Notes under the pieces: model-generated
What the model saw: only the letters and a program-made list of their open reading frames with translations
What the model was told of the DNA's origin: nothing
The model's database searches: none
Source: CAZVRZ01 sp964629965
GTDB lineage: Bacteria > Chloroflexota > Anaerolineae > Anaerolineales > UBA4823
Assembly: GCA_964629965.1 (NCBI GenBank)
Contig: CAZVRZ010000001.1
Location: forward strand, 52,959-116,958
Length of the DNA stretch: 64,000 bases
Direction of reading: 5' to 3'
In this document: positions 9,121 to 18,545 of the stretch, one piece after another
How the letters are laid out: each line of letters starts with the position of its first letter
Numbering within the stretch: the first letter of the stretch is position 1
Translations under genes and position numbers: made by a program

Positions 9121-10974
9121 TTACTCTGCTGTCTCTTTAGCCTGTTTCTGCTGTTTACCGCGCTCATCTGTCTCAAGGACACGCTTGCGGATACGATAAT
9201 TGAGGGGAGTAATTTCTAGCAGTTCATCATCTGCCAGGTATTCAATGCATTCATCCAGGCTCATCTGTCTTGGCGGGGTTAGACGCACGGTGGCATCTGC
9301 CCGGGCAGCCCGAACGTTGGTCAAGTGCTTTGTTTTACATACATTGATTGTCAGGTCGATTGGTTTTGCGTGCTCGCCAATCACCATTCCTTCGTATACT
9401 TCTTCCCCAGGTTCCAAAAAGAGGATACCACGTTCTTCGGCGTTTCGTAGGCCATATGTGTTGGTAACACCATTTTCCCAAGAAACAAGCGAACCGCGCT
9501 CCCGGGCGGTAACTGTCCCTGCCAGGGGCAGGTAATCATGAAATAGAGTGTTCATCACGCCCATGCCTCGCGTAGCGGTCAGGAAATGATAACGGAAGCC
9601 AAGCAACCCGCGCGTTGGTGCAATGTAAACCAGGCGGACATTGCCATCAGATGTGTCCTGCATATCCAACATGTTACCACGGCGCACCCCCAGCATCTCC
9701 ACTACCACCCCTACCGTATCGGGGCTGGTTTCAATGTGAACCTCTTCAAACGGTTCTAATTGTTCTCCGATTTCGTTTTCACGCAGGATAACTTCGGGAC
9801 GCGAAACCTGAAATTCATAACCTTCTCGTCGCATTGTTTCGATCAAGATTGCCAGGTGCAGCTCGCCGCGTCCTGATACCAGGAAGGTATCTGGGCTATC
9901 TGTCTCCGCAACCCGTAAAGCTACGTTAGAACGAAGTTCGTTAAACAGCCGCTCGCGCAGCTTGCGCGACGTGCTCCATTTGCCTTCGCGGCCCGAGAAG
10001 GGTGATGTATTCACTCCAAAAGTCATCCGCACCGTGGGCGCTTCCACCTGGATGGTGGGGAGCGCAATGGGGTTTTCTGGATCAGCCAGCGTTTCGCCAA
10101 TCGAGATACCTTCCAACCCGGCCAGGGCGATAATTTCTCCAGCAGAAGCTTCTTCGACTTCAACCCGGTTGAGTCCCTGGTGAATGTATAGATATCGGGC
10201 GCGTTCTGGCAGCGTTTGTCCATCAATAGTCAGGCGAGCCAACGCTTGGCCCTGGCGGACGCTCCCTGCGAAAATTCGTCCAACTGCCGTAACACCGCGG
10301 TAATCATCATACCCCAGGGTAGTTACCAGTATCTGGGTCGGACCTTCAAGGTCAACACTCGGCGGCGGAATGTGGCGCAGGATGGCTTCAAAGAGCGGTC
10401 CGAGGTCTGGCCCCAGTTCCGGCGTCAGACCGGATTGCTGGGTAATTGCATTGGTGTAGATAACGGGAAAATTAGCTTGCTCATCGCTGGCGCCCAGTTC
10501 GATGAATAGATCAAAGGTTTTATTGAGGGCGCTTTGTGGATCGGCATCTTTGCGATCCACTTTATTGATCACTACGATTGCTTTATGCCCGCGCGCCAGG
10601 GCTTTCTTTAGCACAAAGCGGGTTTGGGGCATCGGCCCTTCGGCAGCATCGACCAATAATAGCACGCCATCGACCATGTTCATAACACGCTCGACCTCGC
10701 CGCCAAAATCGGCATGCCCGGGAGTGTCCACAATATTAATTTTTACTTGCTGATTGGCGAGTGAATCCCAAATGGAAATGGCGGTGTTTTTTGCCAGGAT
10801 GGTAATACCGCGCTCTCGTTCTAGCTCGTTGGAATCCATAATACGCTCGGCAACCTGTTGGTTTTCGCGGAACACTCGTGCCTGGCGCAACAAACCATCA
10901 ACCAGGGTGGTTTTACCATGATCAACGTGGGCGATAATAGCCACGTTGCGAAGATCTTTTCTTTCCGTATACAT
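9121..10974 (-). CDS. typA: Translational GTPase TypA/BipA
   Basis: Ribosome-associated GTPase of the elongation-factor family, linked to stress growth and to assembly of the large subunit. The G domain holds AHVDHGKTTL (G1, about residues 15-24), the RGITI switch, DTPGHADF (G3) and NKVD (G4). The EF-G-like domains III and V and the BipA-specific C-terminal domain follow, ending in a lysine/glutamine-rich tail. The 617 residues match the family. It is the likely head gene of a two-gene unit with the methyltransferase at 8076, driven by the promoter at 11026-11054. Confidence 0.97.
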   Translation of the reverse strand: MYTERKDLRNVAIIAHVDHGKTTLVDGLLRQARVFRENQQVAERIMDSNELERERGITILAKNTAISIWDSLANQQVKINIVDTPGHADFGGEVERVMNMVDGVLLLVDAAEGPMPQTRFVLKKALARGHKAIVVINKVDRKDADPQSALNKTFDLFIELGASDEQANFPVIYTNAITQQSGLTPELGPDLGPLFEAILRHIPPPSVDLEGPTQILVTTLGYDDYRGVTAVGRIFAGSVRQGQALARLTIDGQTLPERARYLYIHQGLNRVEVEEASAGEIIALAGLEGISIGETLADPENPIALPTIQVEAPTVRMTFGVNTSPFSGREGKWSTSRKLRERLFNELRSNVALRVAETDSPDTFLVSGRGELHLAILIETMRREGYEFQVSRPEVILRENEIGEQLEPFEEVHIETSPDTVGVVVEMLGVRRGNMLDMQDTSDGNVRLVYIAPTRGLLGFRYHFLTATRGMGVMNTLFHDYLPLAGTVTARERGSLVSWENGVTNTYGLRNAEERGILFLEPGEEVYEGMVIGEHAKPIDLTINVCKTKHLTNVRAARADATVRLTPPRQMSLDECIEYLADDELLEITPLNYRIRKRVLETDERGKQQKQAKETAE

Positions 10975-11025
10975 ATTAGACGCTTTCTGGTCTCAAGGGG
11001 CCTACTAAAAAACAAAACGGGCTGA

Positions 11026-11054
11026 ATCTTATCAGAGGCTGGCGAGCATGTCAA
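11026..11054 (-). promoter_or_regulatory. Sigma-70 promoter for typA
   Basis: On the minus strand, TTGACA (11049-11054) is followed after exactly 17 bases by TAAGAT (11026-11031). TGA precedes the -10, giving an extended -10. Transcription would begin about 45 bases ahead of the typA ATG. Confidence 0.8.
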
Positions 11055-11066
11055 CGAGGAGATTTG

Positions 11067-12011
11067 TTAGGGTTGCCATAGTGCCGCTTGCAGTTCGGCA
11101 AGATTCTTGGGTGGATTCTCTTTGAAGATGTCAAGACAATCTTGGATATTTCCGAAACGGTGAAGCAGTGTATAGGCCATCAATTGCATAGAAAGTAACG
11201 AGGTGAGATCGCCTGGAGCGAAGCCATAAGCTGTCAGCATGATTCGAAGCAAATGTGGAGAGCGGCGCAAGATCATTCCAGGTGCAACGAACTCATAATA
11301 GGGATGGCCCAGCATGGCATCCGCGAAATCGATGACTCCGCTGATATGCCAACGACCACGTTCATTTTGAACAAAGATATGTTCTGGATTCAGATCTGCG
11401 TGGATCAGTTTGGGATGGAAATTGGTGTCATATAACGTTGGTAAATTTTCTAAGAAAGCGCCAATTTCGACTAACCACTTTTCGGGAATACCGGATTTTT
11501 GATGTTGGTCAATGCAACCAATAATCTGACCATCAATAAAAGCAGGCCAGCGTACATCCAAATCTTCCAAACCTTTTGTGGGCGAGGCGTGCAATTCCGC
11601 CATAAATCTGCCTAATTCTATAGCTATCTGTTGGCGGGATCGATCGTCAAATGTCTGCCAGGCGATATCCAACGGAATGCCAGTCACTCTCCGGATGATC
11701 AGATATGACCAGCCCTCCAGTTTCCCCCTGGCAACAATCTCGGGAATCTGGTAACGCATTTTCCCTGCCAGGGCTTGTAGCACTAAAAATTCCTTCTTTT
11801 CATCATCTGGCCATAACGGGCAGTATAATTTGATGATCAGGTCGTTGCCCTGGTAGAACACGATGTGAGTTCCCGGAGGGGCAAATACTAACTGCCTGGC
11901 ATCTAATTCATGGCATTGGCAAATACCTTGTATAGCTGGCAGCCATACCTGCTCATTTCGATAGAGAGGTACGTATTGTGATAATTCCTGGACGTTGGGT
12001 GCTAAAGGCAT
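11067..12011 (-). CDS. Aminoglycoside phosphotransferase-like kinase
   Basis: Protein of the APH/choline-kinase fold, 314 residues. Nucleotide-binding lysine is in NDLIIKLY, the catalytic loop reads HADLNPEH (near residue 215) and the metal motif IDFADA follows. The catalytic loop has histidine where many relatives have asparagine, a variation also seen in family members annotated as general small-molecule kinases. The family covers antibiotic kinases, homoserine kinase and fructosamine kinase, so resistance should not be assumed. It sits 30 bases after the small membrane protein gene on the same strand and ends just before the typA promoter, with no informative pathway neighbour. Confidence 0.8.
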   Translation of the reverse strand: MPLAPNVQELSQYVPLYRNEQVWLPAIQGICQCHELDARQLVFAPPGTHIVFYQGNDLIIKLYCPLWPDDEKKEFLVLQALAGKMRYQIPEIVARGKLEGWSYLIIRRVTGIPLDIAWQTFDDRSRQQIAIELGRFMAELHASPTKGLEDLDVRWPAFIDGQIIGCIDQHQKSGIPEKWLVEIGAFLENLPTLYDTNFHPKLIHADLNPEHIFVQNERGRWHISGVIDFADAMLGHPYYEFVAPGMILRRSPHLLRIMLTAYGFAPGDLTSLLSMQLMAYTLLHRFGNIQDCLDIFKENPPKNLAELQAALWQP

Positions 12012-12040
12012 ATTCTACTCGAGTACGCTTGGATACTCAG

Positions 12041-12430
12041 TTAGAATGGCAGCAAGTTTCTTTGTAACATATCTATTGGGCTGCCAGATGCCAATTCTAA
12101 TTCCAATGAGCGTAATTGGCCTGAACAGATTTGCGATTTACTCAGTTCTTGAGCAATTTGAAACTGTTCCTTGATCCCCGTGGCCAGTGTGGCGATAAAT
12201 GATAATATTGCTACGATACCGCAAGTGATTTTCCATCCAGATGGGCCTGTTCCCAGTACTACTTGACCCGAGATAGCTGCTCCTGCGCCTAATAGCGTTG
12301 CCAGTCCGCCGGCTAATAATGTTAAGATCGCCAAGCTAGTATTGATCAATCGCAGAGAATGTATTTTCTTCCGACTGCACTCCAGATATCCACTTACTGC
12401 TTTGGCTATATCGATATTGGTATTAGGCAT
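12041..12430 (-). CDS. Small membrane protein with two transmembrane helices, unknown function
   Basis: I do not recognise this 129-residue protein with confidence. It has a short polar N-terminus, two hydrophobic helices (about residues 30-55 and 68-85) separated by a glycine-rich turn, and a C-terminal helix rich in glutamine, serine and glutamate. This layout recalls the SLATT/DUF4231 two-helix membrane proteins, but no motif proves it. A good ribosome site (gaggtgagcc then ATG) supports real translation. It may be co-transcribed with the kinase at 11067. Confidence 0.6.
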   Translation of the reverse strand: MPNTNIDIAKAVSGYLECSRKKIHSLRLINTSLAILTLLAGGLATLLGAGAAISGQVVLGTGPSGWKITCGIVAILSFIATLATGIKEQFQIAQELSKSQICSGQLRSLELELASGSPIDMLQRNLLPF

Positions 12431-12581
12431 GGCTCACCTCGTTTCATACTACACAATATAAGTCTGAAGTAATTTATCAACTCGATTTTATCGTAAGGTT
12501 AATCACTTGACAAACTCAGAAATTGAGGAACAGTTGATTTTGTTTGATACATATCGGTGGTCATCATAGATAGATCGGTGA

Positions 12582-12610
12582 GTGATAATATTTTTCCTAA
12601 GTGGTAGAAT
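12582..12610 (+). promoter_or_regulatory. Candidate promoter for the alpha-mannosidase gene
   Basis: TAGAAT at 12605-12610 is preceded by TGG (extended -10), with GTGATA at 12582-12587 and a 17-base spacer. The -35 matches only four of six consensus bases. The leader would be about 33 bases. Confidence 0.45.
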
Positions 12611-12649
12611 CGCCTTTAACCCTTCTTAATGGATCTGACAGGAGTAAAT

Positions 12650-15600
12650 ATGGCTCTTTCTGTTGAATGGCAGCATCGGATTGAACGCTGGCAAACAGCT
12701 ATTTGGAACGCTTGCTACCGCCCGTTGGCTGATATTTCTTTGAGTGGGTTTGCAACCCGGGATCGGCTGACTGCCGAGCAGGCTTTGCAACTCCCTTTTA
12801 CCCCTATGCCGCCAGGTGTTGCTTGGGGTGGTAAATGGGAATACGGTTGGTTTCGGAGTAGCATCACTTTGCCTCCTGAAGCTCAAGGACAGCGGATGGT
12901 GTTGCGTTTGTCGCCCGGTGGTGAGAGCCTGGTGTGGGTGAATGGTGAGATATCCGGCTCGGTTGGTTGGGCTCATCGGGAAATCACTCTGACCAGGGTT
13001 GGGCAGGCCGGTACGCAATTCGAAATTCTCCTGGAAGCTTATGCAGGACATGGGCGAATAACTGTGGGTGAAGGCCCTGTGATGGCTGGTGTACAAACAG
13101 TGCCTGAACCAGGCCCAACCCAAGCGAGCGTTGGTCAAAGCACGTACGGCGTTTGGCTGGAACCTATTTACCAGCTTGCTCTCGACTTTACCACGTTGTA
13201 TGAACTTCGTAATCGCCTGGATCCATCCCTCTTGCGTGTAGCTGAAGTTGATGAAGGTTTGATGGCATCCACTTTGCTGTTTGATCCTGAACTGCCCGAA
13301 GATGAGATGATCGAAACTGCTTGCCAGGCTCGCCAACTTTTGCGGCCGCTTTTGGAAAAGCAAAATGGCCCTACCATGCCTTTATTACACGCATTTGGAA
13401 ATGCTCACCTTGATGTAGCCTGGCTGTGGCCCTGGACTGAAACTGAAAGAAAGATGGCCCGTACAGAGATCAACCAGCTGGCTTTGTCTGATGAATATGA
13501 TGAATACCGCTTTTTACAGAGCCAGGCGCATCTCTATTGGATGCTTCAAGACCGGTATCCCGATCTATATCAACGGGTGAAAAAAGCGGTATCGTCTGGT
13601 AAATTTATCATCGATGGCGCCATGTGGGTTGAATCCGATACCAATCTTGCAGGTGGGGAGGCCCTCATACGGCAGGTTATCTATGGGAGAAGATTCTTTC
13701 GCGACGAATTTGGTGTAGATAGCCGCGTGCTCTGGTTACCGGATGTGTTTGGTTATTCGGGTGCTCTTCCGCAAATATTAAAGAGATGCGGTTGTATCGG
13801 TTTTGCCACCCAAAAAATCACCTGGGCATATAACGGTGGAGAACCGTTCCCGTATAATACATTCTGGTGGGAGGGCATTGATGGCTCTGCTATTCCAACT
13901 CATATCTACACAGAATATACCTCCCATACTCGTCCGAATGCGATCTTTGACCGTTGGAATACGCGCTTACAGAAAAATGGCATTCGTTCGATGATCTTTG
14001 CTTTTGGTTGGGGCGATGGAGGGGGAGGGCCTACCCGCGACCATGTGGAATTTATGCGCCGGGCAAAAAATTTAGAAGGCTTGCCTCGAGTCAAATATTC
14101 ATCTCCGCTTGAATTCTTTATGGACCTTGAGCAGCAAGGTTTACCGAAAGAGCGTTATGTCGGCGAACTGTATTTTCAGGCGCATCGCGGTACTTACACT
14201 TCGCAAGCCAAGACCAAACAGGGGAATCGCCGCAGCGAATTTGCTCTCCGTGAAGCTGAATTGTGGGGCAGCCTGGCGAGGGTATTGCGAAAATATGATT
14301 TTCCTTCGAAAACCATAACAACAGCCTGGCGTAATTTATTATTATGCCAATTCCATGATGTGTTGCCGGGCTCTTCGATCCAACGTGTATACGAGGATGC
14401 CGAGTCCACTCTTGCAGAAGTGATAGCCGCTGCTCAAGGGCTTGTTCGCTCTGCCGCCGCAGCTTTCATCCGACCGGCGCAGAGAGCCCAAACGATTTTC
14501 AATTCATTAAACTGGCCGCGCACTGTTTTGGTTAATACTGAAGCTGGTACTTTAGAGGTTACCGTGCCCTCCTGCGGATGGACTACGATAGATGTGAAGG
14601 ATTCCTCCCAAGTTGAAAATGGCGTCATAGCTTCTTCAGACAGCCTGGAAAACGAATTCTTGCGTCTGAAATTTAATACCCGGGGTGAAATCACCAGTAT
14701 CTTCGATAAAGACAGCGAACGTGAAGTGTTGGCCGGGCCTGGTAATCAATTCCGATTGTACAAGGATGTTCCTGATACATGGGATGCGTGGGATCTCGAT
14801 AGTATGTATGAATTGCAGCCTGTGAAGATTGACGAACCGGTCGTCCTGGAAATCCTTGAGGCAGGACCGTTGGTCGCGCGCCTTAAACTTGCCCGTAAGT
14901 TAAGCCAATCTCAATTGACCCAGGTTATCACATTGCGGCGAAATAGTCGTCGCCTAGAGTTTGCCACCACGATCGATTGGAAGGAGAGCCATAAGTTGCT
15001 GAAAGTGGCCTTCCCAGTTAATATTCATGCTCATGAAGCACTTCATGAGATTCAATTCGGGCACCTGTCTCGTCCCAATCATCGTTCGCGCCCGTATGAT
15101 ACGGATCGCTTTGAGGTTTGTAATCATAAATGGACAGCCTTGGCCGAACAGAACCGGGGAGTTGCCGTGTTGAATGATTGTAAGTATGGTGTCAATGTAC
15201 TTGGTAACACTATCCAATTGACACTTTTAAAATCTCCCCTGGCTCCTGATATGAATGCTGATAAAGGTGTGCAAACCTTTACGTATGCTCTGTTCCCTTG
15301 GAACGGCAGCCTGGCAGATAGTAATGTTGTCCGCGAAGCTTACGAGTTGAACACACCAATCCTGGTCGTTCCGGGTGATGGCGGGCAAGGCTCATTGATC
15401 CAAACCAGCGTTCCCAACATTATTCTTGAAACGGTTAAACCCGCCGAAGACGGTTCAAACGACATCGTCCTGCGTTTGTATGAGGCGAAGCGCATGGCGA
15501 CGCGTTGTACTCTCACGTTAGGCCTGCCGGTTCAGGCTGTTTTTGAAACCGACATGATGGAAGAGAGGCAGGTGCCTCTGCCCTTTGCCAGGGATTCTGT

Positions 15601-15652
15601 CGCTTTAGAATTCCGTCCTTTTGAAATAAAAACGGTGCGTCTAAAAATATAA
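12650..15652 (+). CDS. Alpha-mannosidase, glycoside hydrolase family 38
   Basis: Cleaves terminal alpha-linked mannose from oligosaccharides. The 1000-residue protein has an N-terminal beta-rich region, then the GH38 catalytic domain from about residue 243 with the zinc-binding segment GNAHLDVAWLWPW. The motif WLPDVFGYSG places the probable nucleophile at Asp365. A helical middle domain and a large beta-sandwich C-terminus follow. No signal peptide is seen, so it should act in the cytoplasm on imported oligosaccharides. ATG at 12650 has an ideal aggag five bases upstream and is preferred to the in-frame ATG at 12629. The nearby fructokinase, LacI regulator and ABC importers suggest a sugar-catabolic region. 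Confidence 0.95.
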   Translation: MALSVEWQHRIERWQTAIWNACYRPLADISLSGFATRDRLTAEQALQLPFTPMPPGVAWGGKWEYGWFRSSITLPPEAQGQRMVLRLSPGGESLVWVNGEISGSVGWAHREITLTRVGQAGTQFEILLEAYAGHGRITVGEGPVMAGVQTVPEPGPTQASVGQSTYGVWLEPIYQLALDFTTLYELRNRLDPSLLRVAEVDEGLMASTLLFDPELPEDEMIETACQARQLLRPLLEKQNGPTMPLLHAFGNAHLDVAWLWPWTETERKMARTEINQLALSDEYDEYRFLQSQAHLYWMLQDRYPDLYQRVKKAVSSGKFIIDGAMWVESDTNLAGGEALIRQVIYGRRFFRDEFGVDSRVLWLPDVFGYSGALPQILKRCGCIGFATQKITWAYNGGEPFPYNTFWWEGIDGSAIPTHIYTEYTSHTRPNAIFDRWNTRLQKNGIRSMIFAFGWGDGGGGPTRDHVEFMRRAKNLEGLPRVKYSSPLEFFMDLEQQGLPKERYVGELYFQAHRGTYTSQAKTKQGNRRSEFALREAELWGSLARVLRKYDFPSKTITTAWRNLLLCQFHDVLPGSSIQRVYEDAESTLAEVIAAAQGLVRSAAAAFIRPAQRAQTIFNSLNWPRTVLVNTEAGTLEVTVPSCGWTTIDVKDSSQVENGVIASSDSLENEFLRLKFNTRGEITSIFDKDSEREVLAGPGNQFRLYKDVPDTWDAWDLDSMYELQPVKIDEPVVLEILEAGPLVARLKLARKLSQSQLTQVITLRRNSRRLEFATTIDWKESHKLLKVAFPVNIHAHEALHEIQFGHLSRPNHRSRPYDTDRFEVCNHKWTALAEQNRGVAVLNDCKYGVNVLGNTIQLTLLKSPLAPDMNADKGVQTFTYALFPWNGSLADSNVVREAYELNTPILVVPGDGGQGSLIQTSVPNIILETVKPAEDGSNDIVLRLYEAKRMATRCTLTLGLPVQAVFETDMMEERQVPLPFARDSVALEFRPFEIKTVRLKI

Positions 15653-15670
15653 CTCTCCGATAGCTTCTCT

Positions 15671-16396
15671 TCATTTCCCATATACGGATATATGCTTTGT
15701 GCTATCACTAGTGAACGGTGACTTGTCCCAATTGCTCCAACGGTTAAGTAGCTTCAAACTGACTAAGCGTGCCATGATATCAAGTTCTGATGGCCAGGCA
15801 AACCGTAGTTTGACCGGATAAAACTGGACACCTGTTTCTGTCAGCACTATATGTTGACTGGTGATTGTTTGCGAGGCCAGATCGACTTGGGAAGCATCTA
15901 TGCGGACTGCCTGATCTGCTATGGAGACTGTGCGCAGAGCTTGTTTGCCAGTGAAGCGAGTCAGGTCTGGAACAAACCCTTCCAAAACAAAAACGCCGCC
16001 TGGCTTTAGATGTTTTGCTGCATTATGGAAACAACGGATTTGTTCATCTTGAGTCAACAGCGCAAAGAAAGTATTGAAAACTACATAGACCAAGTCAAAC
16101 TTGCCCTCCACGGGCATCTCAGCGAAATCTCCAATGATCACTGTAATTGCATCGCCTCCATGTTTTGCCCTCAGAATAGCGAGCATCGACTCGGATGCAT
16201 CGATGCCGTATATTTTGATGCCGGCTTCTTGCAATGGCAAAGCGATCCTTCCTGTACCGACACCTAATTCAAGTGCGCTCCCTTTTTGGGCCAACTCGCC
16301 TAATGTTTTGATCATCATGGGATCATAGGATTCATACCATTCATCATATACGTCTGCAATGCGTTCCCCATAAGTTTCTTTTTGATAGGATCTCAT
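15671..16396 (-). CDS. Class I SAM-dependent methyltransferase
   Basis: A 241-residue Methyltransf_25-type protein. The SAM-binding motif is ALELGVGTGRIALPLQ, followed by the acidic end of strand two in YGIDASESML and the post-motif stretch LKPGGVFVLEGF. The gene begins behind a strong gaggc ribosome site. The substrate is not identifiable: the family includes small-molecule, lipid and RNA enzymes. A second, different methyltransferase gene lies upstream on the same strand at 16484, 87 bases away. Confidence 0.82.
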   Translation of the reverse strand: MRSYQKETYGERIADVYDEWYESYDPMMIKTLGELAQKGSALELGVGTGRIALPLQEAGIKIYGIDASESMLAILRAKHGGDAITVIIGDFAEMPVEGKFDLVYVVFNTFFALLTQDEQIRCFHNAAKHLKPGGVFVLEGFVPDLTRFTGKQALRTVSIADQAVRIDASQVDLASQTITSQHIVLTETGVQFYPVKLRFAWPSELDIMARLVSLKLLNRWSNWDKSPFTSDSTKHISVYGK

Positions 16397-16483
16397 TTTC
16401 CAGCCTCCTGTTTAGATTGTCCCTATGCATCACAATGTAGCTTTGCCACGAAAATCAATAGCTTATTCGATCAAAAGTTCCTC

Positions 16484-17302
16484 TCAATCTTTAAACCCTA
16501 TAAATAATCCATTTGATTTTGTGATGTGTATGGGCCCTTGCTTTTGGAGCATATCATCAAGGAAAGCCTCTAGCTTTCCCAGAGTATCCGCTTGGATCTC
16601 ATTATCTTGTAAAACAACGTTCATCGACATGATGTAGGCTGCCAGGGGTGCTGCCTCGGTTATGATCAAACCATCATCAAATAAGTCCATGGCAGTTCGT
16701 TCGAAATATTCGCCGATTTGGGCTCGACCGTTGCTCAGGTTAAATTCGGCGCTGAAGTTGGTAACCGATAAGCCTCTCAAAAGCCGGTTGTCAAATTGGT
16801 TAGTCAGTGCATTGATTTCTTTCATATGCCCTGCCCCATTGGTAGCTGCTAAAAGTCGTCCGCCTCTTTTCAGCACTCGCCGGATCTCGTTCAGTGCAGA
16901 GGGACGGTTCGGCACATGGTATAGCATATGATTTGCGATCACCAGATCGAATGTTCCGGTATCGAAAGGGATTGTTTGTGCATCAAAAACTTCGTAACGG
17001 AGGTTTGCCTTTACATCCGCCAGGTTATTTTGTGCTTGCCCGATCATTCCAGGCGAGAAATCACTCAAAACGATTACCCAGGAAGGGGGGATGCGCTCCA
17101 GATTTGCCTTCCATAAACTTGCCGGCCCACAGCCCACCTCCAGGATACTGTTGCCATCGGGAAGGTTAAAATGATCGAATACCCACTGGAACCAATCGTA
17201 TGGGTTGGTTTTATATCGGCGGTGGAGTTCAATACGCGCGTTTAGCTTTGACGCATCCCGATATTGGTTTTCGCATAGATATTTCTGGTTGATGGTTGTC
17301 AT
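16484..17302 (-). CDS. Class I SAM-dependent methyltransferase
   Basis: A 272-residue Methyltransf_11-type protein. The SAM motif ILEVGCGPASLWKAN, the acidic residue in VLSDFSPGM and the motif LVIANHMLYHVPN followed by RRVLKRGGRLLAATNG are all present. The start at 17302 follows an aaaggag site eight bases upstream and lies four bases after the stop of the L,D-transpeptidase gene, so the two are co-transcribed. An in-frame ATG at 17320 would overlap that gene and lacks a ribosome site. Substrate unknown; sequence similarity to the 15671 enzyme is limited to the shared fold. Confidence 0.83.
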   Translation of the reverse strand: MTTINQKYLCENQYRDASKLNARIELHRRYKTNPYDWFQWVFDHFNLPDGNSILEVGCGPASLWKANLERIPPSWVIVLSDFSPGMIGQAQNNLADVKANLRYEVFDAQTIPFDTGTFDLVIANHMLYHVPNRPSALNEIRRVLKRGGRLLAATNGAGHMKEINALTNQFDNRLLRGLSVTNFSAEFNLSNGRAQIGEYFERTAMDLFDDGLIITEAAPLAAYIMSMNVVLQDNEIQADTLGKLEAFLDDMLQKQGPIHITKSNGLFIGFKD

Positions 17303-17306
17303 CTTG

Positions 17307-18383
17307 CTACTCCTTTTCAACGATGACTAACGTGCCTAAACCCTGTTTTCTCCAATTCGAGCGATCCCTCATCGGTAACTGATGGCGTGGATCGCACCAG
17401 CGGTACAGCCACCTGGCTTCGCGCGGGCGCATATTCACGCAGCCATGACTCATTTGTACGCCAAAATTGTTATGCCAATACGCTCCATGGAAAGCAACAC
17501 CGGTTTTCATCACAAAATACATGGTCCATGGCACACCGGGTAATTCATAGGCCTCCGGATCACCAGTTAAATTGCCCTCGCCCATGTGAGTGGAGGGGGT
17601 TTTATTTTCAATATAGAATTCTCCGGTGGGCGTTTCCCAGGGAATATCATTGGCAACAGGCTTTATCGGAAGACCTGTGGAAACTTGAGTGTGCATCACG
17701 ATCGTATCGTTTTCGAAGGCTGTCATGGTTTGATTTCTGAGCGAGATTTTTATATACTTGGCCTCCCAAGGAACATCAGGCGATATCGGGGCCATCTCTT
17801 CATCTGGAATAGGGCGGAAATGTTGCGCCGGGGCAAGGTATTCGACCAGGTTACCTCCCAGGATCCGATACCAGGGTTGATTATCCGGCCCTGTTTCAAT
17901 CCCGATAATCCAGTGAGTGGTTTCATAATATAACTTGTAAAGAGGCCTCCAAACTTTTTGATAAACATCATAACGGTATGTTTGCGTGTAGGGTACGGTT
18001 ACTTCGCATAGCTGTCCTGCTTGGGGAATTGTTTTGAGCACCTGGTTAAAGCGAACCTTTACCCGCTGGATAAAGGCTGAGTGAACATATCCTCCCCACA
18101 CACGGTACCACAGGGGGTTGTAAGGCGGCCCTTTGCGAGGAGTCAGCTCATAGTAAAGTTGAATGATGGCATCTTTTGTATTAAGGTAGCCTATCACCGG
18201 ACTATCCCAATCTGGCTCCTGGTATACGGATACCTGATTTGAAATGGTTACTCTACCGATGATCCCGCTTGGATAGGCTTGATCGTCATTCGATGGGGGA
18301 AAGGGATTAAATGCCATGACTCCCAAGCTGCCCAAGGCTAAAGTACTGAGTTTTAAGAATTCACGCCGATTAATATTATTCAT
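17307..18383 (-). CDS. L,D-transpeptidase (YkuD domain) with Tat-type signal
   Basis: Exported cell-wall enzyme that forms non-classical peptide cross-links or anchors proteins to peptidoglycan. The N-terminus NRREFLKLSTLALGSLG is a twin-arginine signal. An SH3-like region follows (about residues 40-170). The YkuD domain ends with HGAYWHNNFG and SHGCVNM, which carry the catalytic His and Cys. The frame is open to 18533, but only the ATG at 18383 places the signal at the N-terminus (358 residues); its ribosome site is weak. It is co-transcribed with the methyltransferase at 16484. Confidence 0.88.
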   Translation of the reverse strand: MNNINRREFLKLSTLALGSLGVMAFNPFPPSNDDQAYPSGIIGRVTISNQVSVYQEPDWDSPVIGYLNTKDAIIQLYYELTPRKGPPYNPLWYRVWGGYVHSAFIQRVKVRFNQVLKTIPQAGQLCEVTVPYTQTYRYDVYQKVWRPLYKLYYETTHWIIGIETGPDNQPWYRILGGNLVEYLAPAQHFRPIPDEEMAPISPDVPWEAKYIKISLRNQTMTAFENDTIVMHTQVSTGLPIKPVANDIPWETPTGEFYIENKTPSTHMGEGNLTGDPEAYELPGVPWTMYFVMKTGVAFHGAYWHNNFGVQMSHGCVNMRPREARWLYRWCDPRHQLPMRDRSNWRKQGLGTLVIVEKE

Positions 18384-18545
18384 AAAAATACATAGATCCT
18401 TGAATTCGATCATTATAACGAAAACGATGAACTCTCGCAAATATTTTTCGGCGTCGGGTGGTCTCATTCCAACCCCTTTTGAGTGTTCCCTGGCACAGAT
18501 TAGTGGAGTAAAATCGAAAAAATAACCGATCAAAGGAGTGAGCTT

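Noticed and set aside
11067..12011. Aminoglycoside resistance gene
   Set aside because: The fold is right, but the family has many metabolic kinases, the catalytic loop is not that of a characterised resistance enzyme, and no resistance context is present.
12507..12535. TTGACA at 12507 as a promoter for the alpha-mannosidase
   Set aside because: At 16 to 18 bases downstream there is no acceptable -10. The element at 12582-12610 fits better.
12626..13363. A 245-codon minus-strand frame over the start of the alpha-mannosidase gene
   Set aside because: It is antisense to conserved GH38 coding sequence and would extend over its promoter region. No ribosome site or family resemblance is visible.
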